NCBI RefSeq assembly: GCF_020687505.1
Contig: NZ_JAJEQT010000004.1
Length of the DNA stretch: 64,000 bases
Reading direction: 5' to 3' (one strand)
Origin: Coprococcus_C hominis
Lineage (GTDB): Bacteria; Bacillota; Clostridia; Lachnospirales; Lachnospiraceae
Below are positions 27,569 to 36,104 of the stretch, in pieces (within the stretch, counting starts at the first letter, position 1; the number at the start of each line of letters is the position of its first letter). Both the position numbers and the translations under genes were made by a program. The notes under the pieces were generated by a model. That model made no database searches. It saw only the letters and a list, made by a program, of their open reading frames with translations, and was not told the DNA's origin.

Positions 27569-28924
27569 CTACAATCCGGCCCAAGCCGGATATACGATCA
27601 TTACCATAACAAGAACCAACAGCAGGATCATGGGAAATAACAGCTTTGTTGATGCCTCCTCTCCTTTTTTCTTTGCAAGCTCCCGGCGTTTTTCCAACGC
27701 CTGCTGCATCTCCTGCTCCATCAGATTTCTAAGATCCTTTGTTCCCATACGAATATACTGACTGATGTGTTGTAGCAGTTGGTAATATTCCGGCAGTTCC
27801 AGCCGCCGGCCAAGCTGCTCATACACCCAGCTCTCCTCACTTCCAGTGTCAAGCTGATGCATCGCATATTCCAGCTCTCTTCTTAACAACCAATCTTTTT
27901 CCATTTCTGATAGAATCTGCCGGATTCCTGTCTGCACCGTCATTCCCGATCCAAGCAGCAGCCACAGGCGATTTACAAAAGACGGATATTGTTCCATTAG
28001 CACATTGTTTCTTTTTTTCCGTTCTTCTTTCCATTTTGCATACAGCCAGACCGGCAAAGCCGCCGCCAGCACAATGCCAAATATCACCCATGTCATTGCC
28101 TGTCCATGTTCTTGTTTCTGTAACGAAATGCCTACTTCCCCGAGCTGCTCTGGCAAAACCAGTGCCTCATCGGTTCTTGTCTCCTGTTCCAACTGAAAAA
28201 GTGCGTCTTCTACCCGTTCTATCGCATCTTTCCTACGCATATCCTTCACCACAGATACCGGAAAGCTATGTTCTATCGTATATGTCCGATACGATACCTC
28301 TACCGTCAGCAGCACGATCACCGTCTCTGTCACTTCCTCCAAGTCTACCTTTCCATAAGAGGAAAGCACTGCGGGATTGTCTGATCTCCACGCATAGGTA
28401 AATACCCCTGTTGCATCCTCCCCTGGTAAATTCAGAGAACGGCTTACATGCTCCAGATCCGGATTGTCACCTAATATTTCCGATTCCAACTCCGTAATCC
28501 GCTGTTGTGCCTGCTGATAGAATTCTTCCTCCGTGTATTCTCTTGGTTCAATTTCCATCGTATATGTATATTCTTTGTCATCGACCGACAGCCGGATATC
28601 TTCCGTTTTCACTTTGCCATCATAATTTGTCCGTTTCACGACTTGTGTGTCCAATCTTTCTGACTGCTGCATGCTTTTAAACAGTAGTCCCTCCGCGATA
28701 CAAGTACTTGCAAACAGGATTGCAATGGTTGTCCAGACCAGCTGCTTTACACGCGTTCGAACAAGCGTCTGCGCCTCCCGCCGCGTCAACACCCGCAATG
28801 CCTGCACTTCCTCCCGGATATGTTTCAGCCCTTTGATATCTCCATCTTTGTATTTACTGAAATGGATTCTCGATAAGATTGCCAAACAGGCAAGTGCTGC
28901 CTGTATTCCTATGCATAACTCCAT
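27569..28924 (-). CDS. TadC-like platform protein with inserted extracellular Ig-like domain
   Basis: This 451-residue protein ends in a T2SSF/TadC domain (about 310-451, last helix KLLFPMILLLVLVMVMIV). Between the first helix (61-82) and the second (283-303) lie about 200 residues that should be outside the membrane. They contain a bacterial Ig-like pattern: FTYAWRSDNPAVLSSYGKVD, then TVIVLLTVEVSYR. Standard TadC proteins of about 300 residues have no such domain. It is encoded between TadB and the Flp pilin, as expected. The ectodomain might contact the pilus or peptidoglycan; this is inference. Confidence 0.8.
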   Translation of the reverse strand: MELCIGIQAALACLAILSRIHFSKYKDGDIKGLKHIREEVQALRVLTRREAQTLVRTRVKQLVWTTIAILFASTCIAEGLLFKSMQQSERLDTQVVKRTNYDGKVKTEDIRLSVDDKEYTYTMEIEPREYTEEEFYQQAQQRITELESEILGDNPDLEHVSRSLNLPGEDATGVFTYAWRSDNPAVLSSYGKVDLEEVTETVIVLLTVEVSYRTYTIEHSFPVSVVKDMRRKDAIERVEDALFQLEQETRTDEALVLPEQLGEVGISLQKQEHGQAMTWVIFGIVLAAALPVWLYAKWKEERKKRNNVLMEQYPSFVNRLWLLLGSGMTVQTGIRQILSEMEKDWLLRRELEYAMHQLDTGSEESWVYEQLGRRLELPEYYQLLQHISQYIRMGTKDLRNLMEQEMQQALEKRRELAKKKGEEASTKLLFPMILLLVLVMVMIVYPAWAGL

Positions 28925-28927
28925 TTT

Positions 28928-29656
28928 TTACACCTCGATTCTTATTATTTTTTCAATCCACCACGCGCACAAACCAATGCCCGCCAACGAGACGCCCATC
29001 CAAAGTCTCCCGGTCGCAGTAGTGTAAAGCACCTGCATATAAGACGCATTTGTCATACGCAGAAACAACACAATTCCAAATGGAACAAACAGCATAATGC
29101 GTCCTTCTAATTTCTTCGCAGCCAGCACCGTCTGAATCTCCAGTTCCACCAGCTCAGACTCCTGCATTTGTCGCACCATCTGGCGAATCAGATACGGGAT
29201 ATTGCCGCCATAGCGTTTTGCAGCCTCAATCATAGCTGCCAGTTCCCGGATTTCATCCACGCCGCTTCGATCTGCAAGTGCCATCAGGAGCTGTTCGATC
29301 CGCTTATGACAGGCAATACCATTCGTCAAAATCTGTAGTTCCGCTTCCATCAACGGGAACTCCCCCGCGCTCGTCCGGTATGTCTGTACAAACGCATTTT
29401 CCAACGAATACCCGGCACTGATACTTCCTGACACCAGCGTCATCACTTCCCGGAATTCTGTTTTCAGCTGCCGCGTCCGCTTTTGCAGACAGCCCTGACG
29501 GAGCCGTTTTTGCACCACGGGGATACATATGGGAATCAACAGACATCCCCACCACGCATCAAAAAATAAATATCCTGCACTACCTCCAACCGCACAGCTT
29601 AGCAGAATCACGATCATCCAAAACCTGATATCCGCTCTATACACCCGGTAATCCAC
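28928..29656 (-). CDS. TadB-like pilus platform protein
   Basis: The product is 242 residues with two N-terminal helices (about 15-50), a T2SSF cytoplasmic domain with the conserved Gly-Tyr-x-x-Glu (SAGYSLENAF), and two C-terminal helices. It partners TadC in the membrane platform driven by the TadA ATPase. The start at GTG 29656 is chosen because AGGAGG lies 6 nt before it and overlaps the end of the ATPase gene; a further upstream in-frame start at 29671 would include the ribosome site itself. Confidence 0.85.
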   Translation of the reverse strand: MDYRVYRADIRFWMIVILLSCAVGGSAGYLFFDAWWGCLLIPICIPVVQKRLRQGCLQKRTRQLKTEFREVMTLVSGSISAGYSLENAFVQTYRTSAGEFPLMEAELQILTNGIACHKRIEQLLMALADRSGVDEIRELAAMIEAAKRYGGNIPYLIRQMVRQMQESELVELEIQTVLAAKKLEGRIMLFVPFGIVLFLRMTNASYMQVLYTTATGRLWMGVSLAGIGLCAWWIEKIIRIEV

Positions 29657-30890
29657 AAACCACCTCCTCAAAAATCTCCATCATCCCTGCACTCTGCATC
29701 TTCTCCAGATGCAGCAGGTCATTTACCTTCCGAAGCACGCCCTGCACCTTTCCGTTTCGCACGCCCGTCTCCTGAAACTCAAACAATGTGTTTAATCTGA
29801 TTTCTCCATGTTCCATACCTTTTACCTCACATATCTCTACTACCTTGCGGGTTTTGTCCCGCAGCCGGCTCACATGAATGACAATATCCACCGCTGATGC
29901 AATCTGCCTGCGCACGGCAGGAAGCGGAATCTCCATTCCCATCAGCACCATCGTTTCCAATCGTGCCAGCATGTCCTCCGCCGAATTTGCATGTCCGGTC
30001 GACAGCGACCCATCATGTCCGGTTCCCATTGCAGAAAGCATATCGATTGCCGCCGCGTCCCGCACCTCACCCACAATGATCCGATCTGGGCGGAGCCGGA
30101 GACTCGCCTTAATCAAATCCCGAATTGTGATCTCGTTTTCGCCCTCCAGATTCGCCGTGCGTGCCTCCAGCCGAACCAGATTTTCCACACCGCGGATCTG
30201 TAATTCTGCCGAATCCTCAATCGTCACGATCCGCGCATCCTTTGGCACAAAATCACTGAGTGCATTCAGCATTGTCGTCTTGCCGGAACCGGTACCGCCG
30301 GAGATAAATATGTTGTACCCCGCCTGCACCAATATCCGCAGCACCGATGCAACGCCTGCATCCACACTTCCCATCGCAATCAATGCTTTCATATCAATCC
30401 GTTGTTTCGGAAACCGCCGGATCGTGATCACCGGTCCACCAAGCGACACCGGTCTTGTCACGATACATACACGCGAGCCATCCATCAGCCGCGCATCTAC
30501 GATTGGAGACGCCGCATTGATCCGCCGGTTACAATCCCCGACAATATGCTGAATCACTGTCTCCAGTCGTTCCTCCGACGAAAATCCCTTCTCATAGCGC
30601 CGGATCACACCATCCCGCTCTACAAAAATATCCGACTGTCCATTGACCATGATCTCCGTTACCGTCTCATCTTCCAGAAGCTCCGTCAGCACATCCAGCC
30701 GCCGAAGGCTGTTAAACAACTCCACCCGCAGACCGACCTTTTCCTTCAAAGGGACATATTGATCCTTTGTCTCTTCGAGGATGCACCGGTCGATCATCCG
30801 CGCAATCTCTGCATCCTCCACATCCCTTGTCAGATCCAGTTCTGCCGCCACACGCATTTTCAGTCGTTCCCGCAAAGATTGTAGTTCCAT
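29637..30890 (-). CDS. TadA/CpaF pilus assembly ATPase
   Basis: This 417-residue secretion ATPase has an N-terminal helical domain, Walker A GGTGSGKTT (residues 198-206) and an Asp box (VTIEDSAELQI). It also has Walker B IIVGEVRDAAA and the His box TGHDGSLSTGHAN. It powers assembly of Flp pili at the cytoplasmic face. Length and motifs match CpaF proteins. It lies between the TadZ-like and TadB genes, with a 20-base overlap into the latter. Confidence 0.93.
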   Translation of the reverse strand: MELQSLRERLKMRVAAELDLTRDVEDAEIARMIDRCILEETKDQYVPLKEKVGLRVELFNSLRRLDVLTELLEDETVTEIMVNGQSDIFVERDGVIRRYEKGFSSEERLETVIQHIVGDCNRRINAASPIVDARLMDGSRVCIVTRPVSLGGPVITIRRFPKQRIDMKALIAMGSVDAGVASVLRILVQAGYNIFISGGTGSGKTTMLNALSDFVPKDARIVTIEDSAELQIRGVENLVRLEARTANLEGENEITIRDLIKASLRLRPDRIIVGEVRDAAAIDMLSAMGTGHDGSLSTGHANSAEDMLARLETMVLMGMEIPLPAVRRQIASAVDIVIHVSRLRDKTRKVVEICEVKGMEHGEIRLNTLFEFQETGVRNGKVQGVLRKVNDLLHLEKMQSAGMMEIFEEVVCGLPGV

Positions 30891-30894
30891 TCCA

Positions 30895-31776
30895 TTACCT
30901 CACATACATGTCTGCTATCTGATCCACATCCTGTCCTTCTAACTGGACATATTGCAGATTCTCTGTTTTTTCATATTCCTGACGCAACATTTGCTCGAAT
31001 ACCTTCTGTTTTTTCTGAGAAACTGTATCTCGAAGCGTCGGTATCAAGATCCGGTCAAATGCGCCAAATACTGCATAACTTGCCAATGCCATACCTCCAA
31101 TATCAAACACTACACCCGCATACTGTCCGCGTCTTTGAATCGCTTCCCGGAACCATCGAAGATCCTCAATCTCGATCTGCCGGATATCCCGGAAACATTC
31201 CGGTGGCGGCAGACTCGCAACCGCATTTGCCTGCAAATACTCCAGACATTCCTCATTTCTGCTTTTCATGCAATAGAGCATCCAGCTTCCAATCCCTTTT
31301 TCATCTAAGCATTCCGAAATGCCTTCCCAATTCACATATAGGCTGTTCCCAATCCGCTCACACAGTTTTTTGGCAAACGTCGTTTTTCCGCATCGCCCCA
31401 GCGGGGAATACACGGCATAAAACATGCCTGTTTCTGTCACACAGGGCTGATTCGCTCCAATCATCTGAAGCATCGTTTCAACCAGATGTTCCACACTCTG
31501 GTACCGAAAAAAATACTGCGTCCGCCCGATATATTCGCGGTTTATCGTGAGCACCAGAACCGGGCAGTCCTCCGCGTCCTTCCAGTCCGCATAGCAGTCT
31601 CCAACCAGTATCAGCTCCGGTTTCTCCCGCTCCCGAAAAGCGGCATACACCGCAGGATTCGAAAATACATAAAGCTGGATCGGGATTGTTGCCCGCAAAT
31701 TCAGATATTCCATTAACGCCCTTTGATATGCTGGATCAGAATCCAGCAGACACACCTTATATGCCAATCGACACAC
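30895..31776 (-). CDS. TadZ/CpaE-like pilus localisation protein
   Basis: This 293-residue protein has an N-terminal receiver-like half (YKVCLLDSD ... ELILVGDC) without a full phosphorylation site. A ParA/MinD-like half follows, whose P-loop reads YSPLGRCGKTTFA instead of KGGxGKT, and VVFDIGG stands in the Walker B place. This is the layout of TadZ/CpaE proteins that position Tad pili. The GTG start lies 20 bases inside the prepilin peptidase gene. Nucleotide binding is likely, but the loss of the deviant Lys makes MinD-type cycling uncertain. Confidence 0.8.
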   Translation of the reverse strand: MCRLAYKVCLLDSDPAYQRALMEYLNLRATIPIQLYVFSNPAVYAAFREREKPELILVGDCYADWKDAEDCPVLVLTINREYIGRTQYFFRYQSVEHLVETMLQMIGANQPCVTETGMFYAVYSPLGRCGKTTFAKKLCERIGNSLYVNWEGISECLDEKGIGSWMLYCMKSRNEECLEYLQANAVASLPPPECFRDIRQIEIEDLRWFREAIQRRGQYAGVVFDIGGMALASYAVFGAFDRILIPTLRDTVSQKKQKVFEQMLRQEYEKTENLQYVQLEGQDVDQIADMYVR

Positions 31777-32224
31777 CCCCTGTCACATACGCAATATAGC
31801 CAAGCAGAATTGGTACCGACATGTGCATCCGCACACCCTCCGTCCGTTCTGCTTCTGACAAAAACGGCATTTTTCTTCGTTTCGCCAGTATAACCGCCAG
31901 CTTTCCAACTGCCAGTCCACCTGCAAATATGCAGGTATATAGAAGCACATTCCACACTTCTTTTCCCATAAATGCGCCGATCGCGCAAAACAACTTTACG
32001 TCCCCGGCACCCAATACCCGAATCCAGAACAGCCCATACAGGGTTGCAAACCCAATCAGCATGCCTTGTCCACCTGCCAAAAGTCCTTCCACGCCATGTG
32101 CATACCCCTGCAGCAGGAAACCGCAGCCAATCATACATAGGCAAAACCGGTTCGGAATTTTATACGTTCTAAGGTCCACTACGACCGCACCCAATAACCA
32201 TATACCAAGTATAATGTTCCAGAT
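31757..32224 (-). CDS. TadV/CpaA-type A24 prepilin peptidase, unusual start
   Basis: This aspartyl peptidase cleaves Flp and TadE leaders. The two active Asp are in VVVDLRTYKIPN and LGAGDVKLF, and there are about five helices. No ATG/GTG start gives a full first helix: in-frame TTG at 32194 begins right at LGAVVVDLRT, 36 nt from the nearest AGGAGG. Six nt after that AGGAGG lies an in-frame ATC (32224), which would add ten residues (IWNIILGIWL) and complete the helix. The true start is therefore uncertain, perhaps a rare ATC/ATT codon. It is the first gene of the Tad operon. Confidence 0.75.
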   Translation of the reverse strand: MWNIILGIWLLGAVVVDLRTYKIPNRFCLCMIGCGFLLQGYAHGVEGLLAGGQGMLIGFATLYGLFWIRVLGAGDVKLFCAIGAFMGKEVWNVLLYTCIFAGGLAVGKLAVILAKRRKMPFLSEAERTEGVRMHMSVPILLGYIAYVTGGVSIGI

Positions 32225-32468
32225 TGCGCACCTCCTTTTCTGTGCAAAAACACGGTTCCAATCATGCAGTTTTCCAAATTATTCGTTCACATAGCTTATA
32301 AAATTCCTAAAAAAGGCAGAGCTTAACACACGCATAGTTATTCACAAACTCTGCAAATTCTTTGTTGGGTAATTCCATTGAAATTCGTAAAACAAATAAT
32401 TGGAAAACGTTATGATTGTTACTTTTTCGACTGTGACCGAACTACGCCAGAACAACGATTCTCGACCA
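32225..32468 (-). promoter_or_regulatory. Long 5' leader of the Tad operon (gene-free, about 240 nt)
   Basis: There is no supported reading frame between the predicted start of transcription (near 32468) and the first Tad gene. The leader contains several short complementary stretches and an intrinsic-terminator-like hairpin (32308-32354). No c-di-GMP riboswitch signature of either class was recognised. It is best seen as a candidate attenuator with unknown ligand. Confidence 0.5.
32308..32354 (-). terminator. Terminator-like hairpin inside the Tad leader
   Basis: Reading leftward, GCAGAG pairs with CTCTGC, extended by four weaker pairs to about 10 bp, with a 19-nt loop, and is directly followed by CTTTTTTAG. 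It lies downstream of the predicted promoter and about 85 nt before the first gene, the arrangement expected of transcription attenuation. Confidence 0.6.
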
Positions 32469-32475
32469 CGAGCTG

Positions 32476-32505
32476 ACTATACCACGGCTGGATAGATTTT
32501 GTAAA
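32476..32505 (-). promoter_or_regulatory. Predicted promoter of the Tad operon
   Basis: TTTACA (plus coordinates 32500-32505) and TATAGT (32476-32481), read leftward with 18-nt spacing, lie 40 bases past the terminator of the radical SAM gene. Confidence 0.6.
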
Positions 32506-32544
32506 GCGTAAGTTTGGAACATTTGCGGGAGCCCGCATAAATAC

Positions 32545-32580
32545 TAGAAAAAATGGGCAAAATTTTTTTATTTTGCCCAT
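32545..32580 (-). terminator. Terminator of the radical SAM gene, overlapping its stop
   Basis: Leftward, ATGGGCAAAAT pairs perfectly with ATTTTGCCCAT around six bases and is followed by TTTTTTC. The first stem arm covers the last sense codons and the stop codon of the gene ending at 32568. Confidence 0.85.
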
Positions 32581-33743
32581 GTACCCTGTTCTCTTTTTTC
32601 GATTTTCATCTTCTGGTGAAGGGTGTTTAACACCTGTCGTTTGTTCCCCGACCAGAGCGGCGCGACTAAAATATTTTTCGGTCCATCGCCAGTGACACGA
32701 TGAATCACAATATCCTCCGGAATCACTTCCAGACATTTGATAACAAGCTCAATATATTCATCCTGTGACAGCACTTCAAAGCTGCCTGCCTCATAATCCC
32801 CGCACAGATCCGTGCCTCGCAGCACATGCAGCAGCTGCAGCTTGATTCCAAAAGGTTTTGCCTGCTGTCCACACACATACCGCACCGTCGCAAGCATATC
32901 ATCTTCCGTCTCGCCCGGCAGCCCTAAGATCACATGCGTGATATATGGGATATGGTTGTCTGCAAGTGCCTGAATCGCTGTTTCATAAGTAGAGAGCAGA
33001 TATCCCCGGCGGATATATTCTGCTGTTGCTTCATGCATCGTCTGCAGTCCAAGTTCAATCCAGATGAATTTGCCACTCTCGGCATACTCCTTTTGCAATC
33101 TTCCGAGTATCGAAATAACTGTCTCTGCATTTCCGGACTGGTTCTCCACTGCAGCCATCTCCGCTTTTTTTACAGCTACCGATACTCCCGGAATCCCCAG
33201 ACAATCCGGTCTTGTCGCAATACTGATTCCAACGACCGACTCCTCTTCTAATGCTTCCCGCCAGATGCGTTCCAAGTATGCCGGATCTCCATAGGTGTTC
33301 GTGTATGCCTGAAAATAAATGACGAACTTCTCTCCGACCTTCTTATGGAACTTCGCCATGCCACGTTCCATCTGCCGTTTGATATCAAGCGTTTTCCGCT
33401 CCACATCGACGCAGCTTCCCCGGCGCTCATATTCCTTATGATAAACCTCTGTCGATGCCCCGCGCGAATCCCGTTTCGACCGATGCTCGTACACACGGCC
33501 ATTCGCCGAAGCACCAACCACGCTCTGTCCATCCTGCCTGCCACCACCTGCGATTGGCACTGCGAAATCGCCGCTTCCGCCGGCACTACAAAAAATACAC
33601 CCACGTTCGCCAAGTGTACCATCACGGTTCGGGCAGGTAAGCCCTGCGTCGACCGCAATCTTGTACACCTTCTGTCCATAGGTGTATTTCATATATGCAT
33701 CCAATGAATAATACGGCTTATCCAGCCATTTTTCCTGTCTCAT
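32568..33743 (-). CDS. TIGR01212-family radical SAM protein (YhcC-like)
   Basis: The product is 391 residues from ATG 33743, or 395 from an in-frame GTG at 33755. The Cys cluster for the 4Fe-4S centre is in LTCPNRDGTLGERGCIFC, as in E. coli YhcC (C-x11-C-x2-C). It continues with FQAYTNTYGD, ATRPDC, IELGLQT and LGLPGETEDD. About 55 residues (near 62-118, many Arg/Ser/Gly) interrupt the conserved core directly after the cluster and look like a lineage insertion. The reaction is unknown for the family. It overlaps the end of trmL. Confidence 0.87.
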   Translation of the reverse strand: MRQEKWLDKPYYSLDAYMKYTYGQKVYKIAVDAGLTCPNRDGTLGERGCIFCSAGGSGDFAVPIAGGGRQDGQSVVGASANGRVYEHRSKRDSRGASTEVYHKEYERRGSCVDVERKTLDIKRQMERGMAKFHKKVGEKFVIYFQAYTNTYGDPAYLERIWREALEEESVVGISIATRPDCLGIPGVSVAVKKAEMAAVENQSGNAETVISILGRLQKEYAESGKFIWIELGLQTMHEATAEYIRRGYLLSTYETAIQALADNHIPYITHVILGLPGETEDDMLATVRYVCGQQAKPFGIKLQLLHVLRGTDLCGDYEAGSFEVLSQDEYIELVIKCLEVIPEDIVIHRVTGDGPKNILVAPLWSGNKRQVLNTLHQKMKIEKREQGTWAK

Positions 33744-33748
33744 AATCT

Positions 33749-34240
33749 CTACCACTGATAATGATGCAACTGCCCTTCTGTCTCTAATCCCGGGAAATCC
33801 AACTGTCTTAACGCCTCGTACAGCACGATACCAACCGAGTTCGATAAGTTCAGGGAACGTTCGCCCGGCATCATCGGGATGCGCACACAGGTTTCCTTAT
33901 TCTGAAGCAGAATCTCCTCTGGAATCCCTCTGCTCTCGGCACCAAACATAATAAAGCAGTCATCCTCATATTTCACATCGGTGTACTTCTGCTTTGATTT
34001 TGTCGTTGCCATATAAACCTTCGCGCCCGGATTCTTCGCCAGAAAATCGTTGTAATCGTCATAGCGTGTCACATCCAGACGATCCCAGTAATCCAGTCCC
34101 GCGCGCTTCACCATCTTGTCATTTAATAAAAATCCAAGTGGCTCGATCAGATGCAGACGCACCCCCGTTGCCACGCAGGTACGTCCGATATTTCCTGTAT
34201 TTGCCGGCATTTCCGGCTCATGTAATACGATGTTTAACAT
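33749..34240 (-). CDS. trmL: tRNA (cytidine/uridine-34 2'-O)-methyltransferase
   Basis: This 163-residue SPOUT methyltransferase modifies the wobble ribose in tRNA-Leu. The motifs are EPEMPANTGNIGRTC at the N-terminus and the knot segments FGAESRGIPEEIL and IPMMPGERSLNLSNSVGIVLYEALRQ. The length is typical of TrmL. It overlaps the aminotransferase gene by 7 bases and the radical SAM gene in turn, so all are read from one transcript. Confidence 0.93.
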   Translation of the reverse strand: MLNIVLHEPEMPANTGNIGRTCVATGVRLHLIEPLGFLLNDKMVKRAGLDYWDRLDVTRYDDYNDFLAKNPGAKVYMATTKSKQKYTDVKYEDDCFIMFGAESRGIPEEILLQNKETCVRIPMMPGERSLNLSNSVGIVLYEALRQLDFPGLETEGQLHHYQW

Positions 34241-35412
34241 GTCTTTTGCTCTCTTAATCGTCCAATAAATCTCTCTAATCTTCCCATCGCCTCTTTGAGC
34301 TGCTCGATTGAGTATGCATACGAGATACGCAGGAATCCTTCGCCGCAGTCACCAAATGCCGTACCCGGCACAACTGCAAGTTCCTCTTCACGAAGCAGTC
34401 TCGTTGCGAATTCGTCACTCGTGATGCCAAACTCCTTGATGCATGGGAACACATAAAATGCGCCATGCGGCTCAAAGCACGGAAGTCCGACCTCCTCGAA
34501 TTTCTTCAGCAGGAATCGGCGTCTCTGGTCATACGACTTGCACATCTTCTCGATATCTGCATCGCCATTCTTGATTGCCTCGATAGCTGCGTACTGACTG
34601 GTCGTTGGTGCACACATAATTGCAAACTGATGGATCTTCGTCATCTGATGTGCGATTACCTCCGGTGCAAGCGCATAGCCAAGTCTCCATCCGGTCATCG
34701 CATATGCTTTGGAGAAACCATTGATGACAATCGTCCGATCCTTCATACCCGGCAGAGATGAAATCGAGCAATGCTTCTGACCGCCATATGTAAGCTCGGA
34801 ATAAATCTCATCGGAGATCACATAAATATCCTTCTCCTGGCAGATCTTCGCGATTGGCTCCAAATCCTCCTTCGTCATGACTGCACCGGTCGGATTGCTT
34901 GGGAATGCAAGGATCAGAATCTTCGTCTTATCCGTGATCGCTGCAAGCAGCTCCTCCGGTGTCAGACGGAACTGATTCTCATTTTTCAACTCGATTGTAA
35001 CCGGCACAGCACCGATCAACTGTACACAAGGTACATACGATACATAGCAAGGCTCCGGGATAATAACCTCATCGCCCGGATCAAGCATGGCACGGAGTGC
35101 CACATCGATACCCTCACTGCCACCGACGGTCAGCAGTGCTTCGGTCTTATAATCATACAATACGTTATATTTTCTCTGATACCATTTACAGATTTCCTGA
35201 CGTAGTTCAATCAATCCGGAATTCGATGTATAAAATGTCCGTCCTTTTTCCAGCGAACGGATACCCTCTGATCGAACATGCCATGGTGTATCAAAATCCG
35301 GCTCACCAACACCAAGTGAGATTGCATGTGGCATCTCACTTACAATGTCAAAGAACTTCCGGATTCCAGATGGCTTAATCTGTTCTATCGTTTTTGACAA
35401 TGGATTTCTCAC
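34234..35412 (-). CDS. Class I/II PLP aminotransferase
   Basis: This 392-residue fold-I aminotransferase of the AspC/PatA type has the pyruvoyl-side motif GVGEPDFDTP, the Asn and Asp/Tyr PLP contacts in FPSNPTGAV and ISDEIYSELTY, the Schiff-base Lys in INGFSKAYAMTGWRLGY, and the carboxylate-binding Arg in GFLRISYA. It transfers amino groups between an amino acid and a 2-oxo acid; specificity is not decidable. It overlaps by 4 bases an Lrp/AsnC regulator gene upstream, suggesting amino-acid-responsive control of this enzyme. Confidence 0.92.
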   Translation of the reverse strand: MRNPLSKTIEQIKPSGIRKFFDIVSEMPHAISLGVGEPDFDTPWHVRSEGIRSLEKGRTFYTSNSGLIELRQEICKWYQRKYNVLYDYKTEALLTVGGSEGIDVALRAMLDPGDEVIIPEPCYVSYVPCVQLIGAVPVTIELKNENQFRLTPEELLAAITDKTKILILAFPSNPTGAVMTKEDLEPIAKICQEKDIYVISDEIYSELTYGGQKHCSISSLPGMKDRTIVINGFSKAYAMTGWRLGYALAPEVIAHQMTKIHQFAIMCAPTTSQYAAIEAIKNGDADIEKMCKSYDQRRRFLLKKFEEVGLPCFEPHGAFYVFPCIKEFGITSDEFATRLLREEELAVVPGTAFGDCGEGFLRISYAYSIEQLKEAMGRLERFIGRLREQKTC

Positions 35413-35894
35413 GGTGCGATTACCAACCTTTCGTCCTGACTTGGTGTCTGGAAAATAACACCATGGTCTTTATATTTTTTCAGTACAAAATTCGTGGATG
35501 TTGCAATGACATCCTCGATGATTGCCAGCTTCTCGGATACAAAATGAGAGATTTCCCGCAATGTCTTTCCCTGAATAACAACCATAAAGTCATACGCACC
35601 TGCGATCAGGTAGACGGAATGTACTTCATCGAAATTTCTGACACGATCCGCGATCTGGTCAAATCCCGCTTCTCTCTGTGGTGTAACCTTGACCTCGATC
35701 ATGGCTGTTACCATCTCCTCGCCAACCTTATCCCAGTCGATCATAGTATGGTATCCACAGATGATGCTCTCGTCTTCCATTGCCTTGATATCCGCTTCCA
35801 CCGCGGCTTCATCCGCGCCGATCATCGCGGCGATATCCTTCACTGTCAGTCTGCTGTCGGTTTCGAGCAGCTTCAAAATTTCATTTCTCATCAC
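35409..35894 (-). CDS. Lrp/AsnC family transcriptional regulator
   Basis: This 161-residue protein has an N-terminal winged HTH (LLETDSRLTVKDIAAMIGAD ... VEADIKAME) and a C-terminal RAM domain (VHSVYLIAGAYDFMVVIQGKTLREI) that binds amino-acid effectors. ATG 35894 follows AGGAGGTAGATG. It starts the operon with the aminotransferase, trmL and the radical SAM gene, and probably senses an amino acid linked to that enzyme. Confidence 0.9.
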   Translation of the reverse strand: MMRNEILKLLETDSRLTVKDIAAMIGADEAAVEADIKAMEDESIICGYHTMIDWDKVGEEMVTAMIEVKVTPQREAGFDQIADRVRNFDEVHSVYLIAGAYDFMVVIQGKTLREISHFVSEKLAIIEDVIATSTNFVLKKYKDHGVIFQTPSQDERLVIAP

Positions 35895-35966
35895 ATCTAC
35901 CTCCTAATATTTAGTCGCAACCTTGAATTTACATCCCGTCCATGATACATTGATGAAAAGATGCAT

Positions 35967-36074
35967 TTAGATTGCAGAAACAAGCAATCCAACGACCATG
36001 GCAAATACCAGTACGCCGCAGATGATTGCTGCGATTCTCTTTGTCTTCTTTTTGTTACTGAAATCAAATAACAT
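35967..36074 (-). CDS. Small single-helix membrane protein (35 aa)
   Basis: ATG 36074 lies 8 nt after GGGAGG. The product starts MLFDFSNKKKTKRIAAIICG, continues as a hydrophobic helix to about residue 34, and stops at 35967. The basic stretch KKKTKR just before the helix predicts an N-in topology. It is divergent from the 36105 gene and upstream of the lrp-type gene. The ribosome site and clean topology support a real small gene. The function is unknown. Confidence 0.65.
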   Translation of the reverse strand: MLFDFSNKKKTKRIAAIICGVLVFAMVVGLLVSAI

Positions 36075-36104
36075 GAATTTTTACCTCCCGAAAGGATTAT
36101 TTTT

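Noticed and set aside
32225..32468. c-di-GMP riboswitch (class I or II) in the Tad leader
   Set aside because: The conserved core segments of either class were not found by eye; kept only as an unclassified attenuator candidate.
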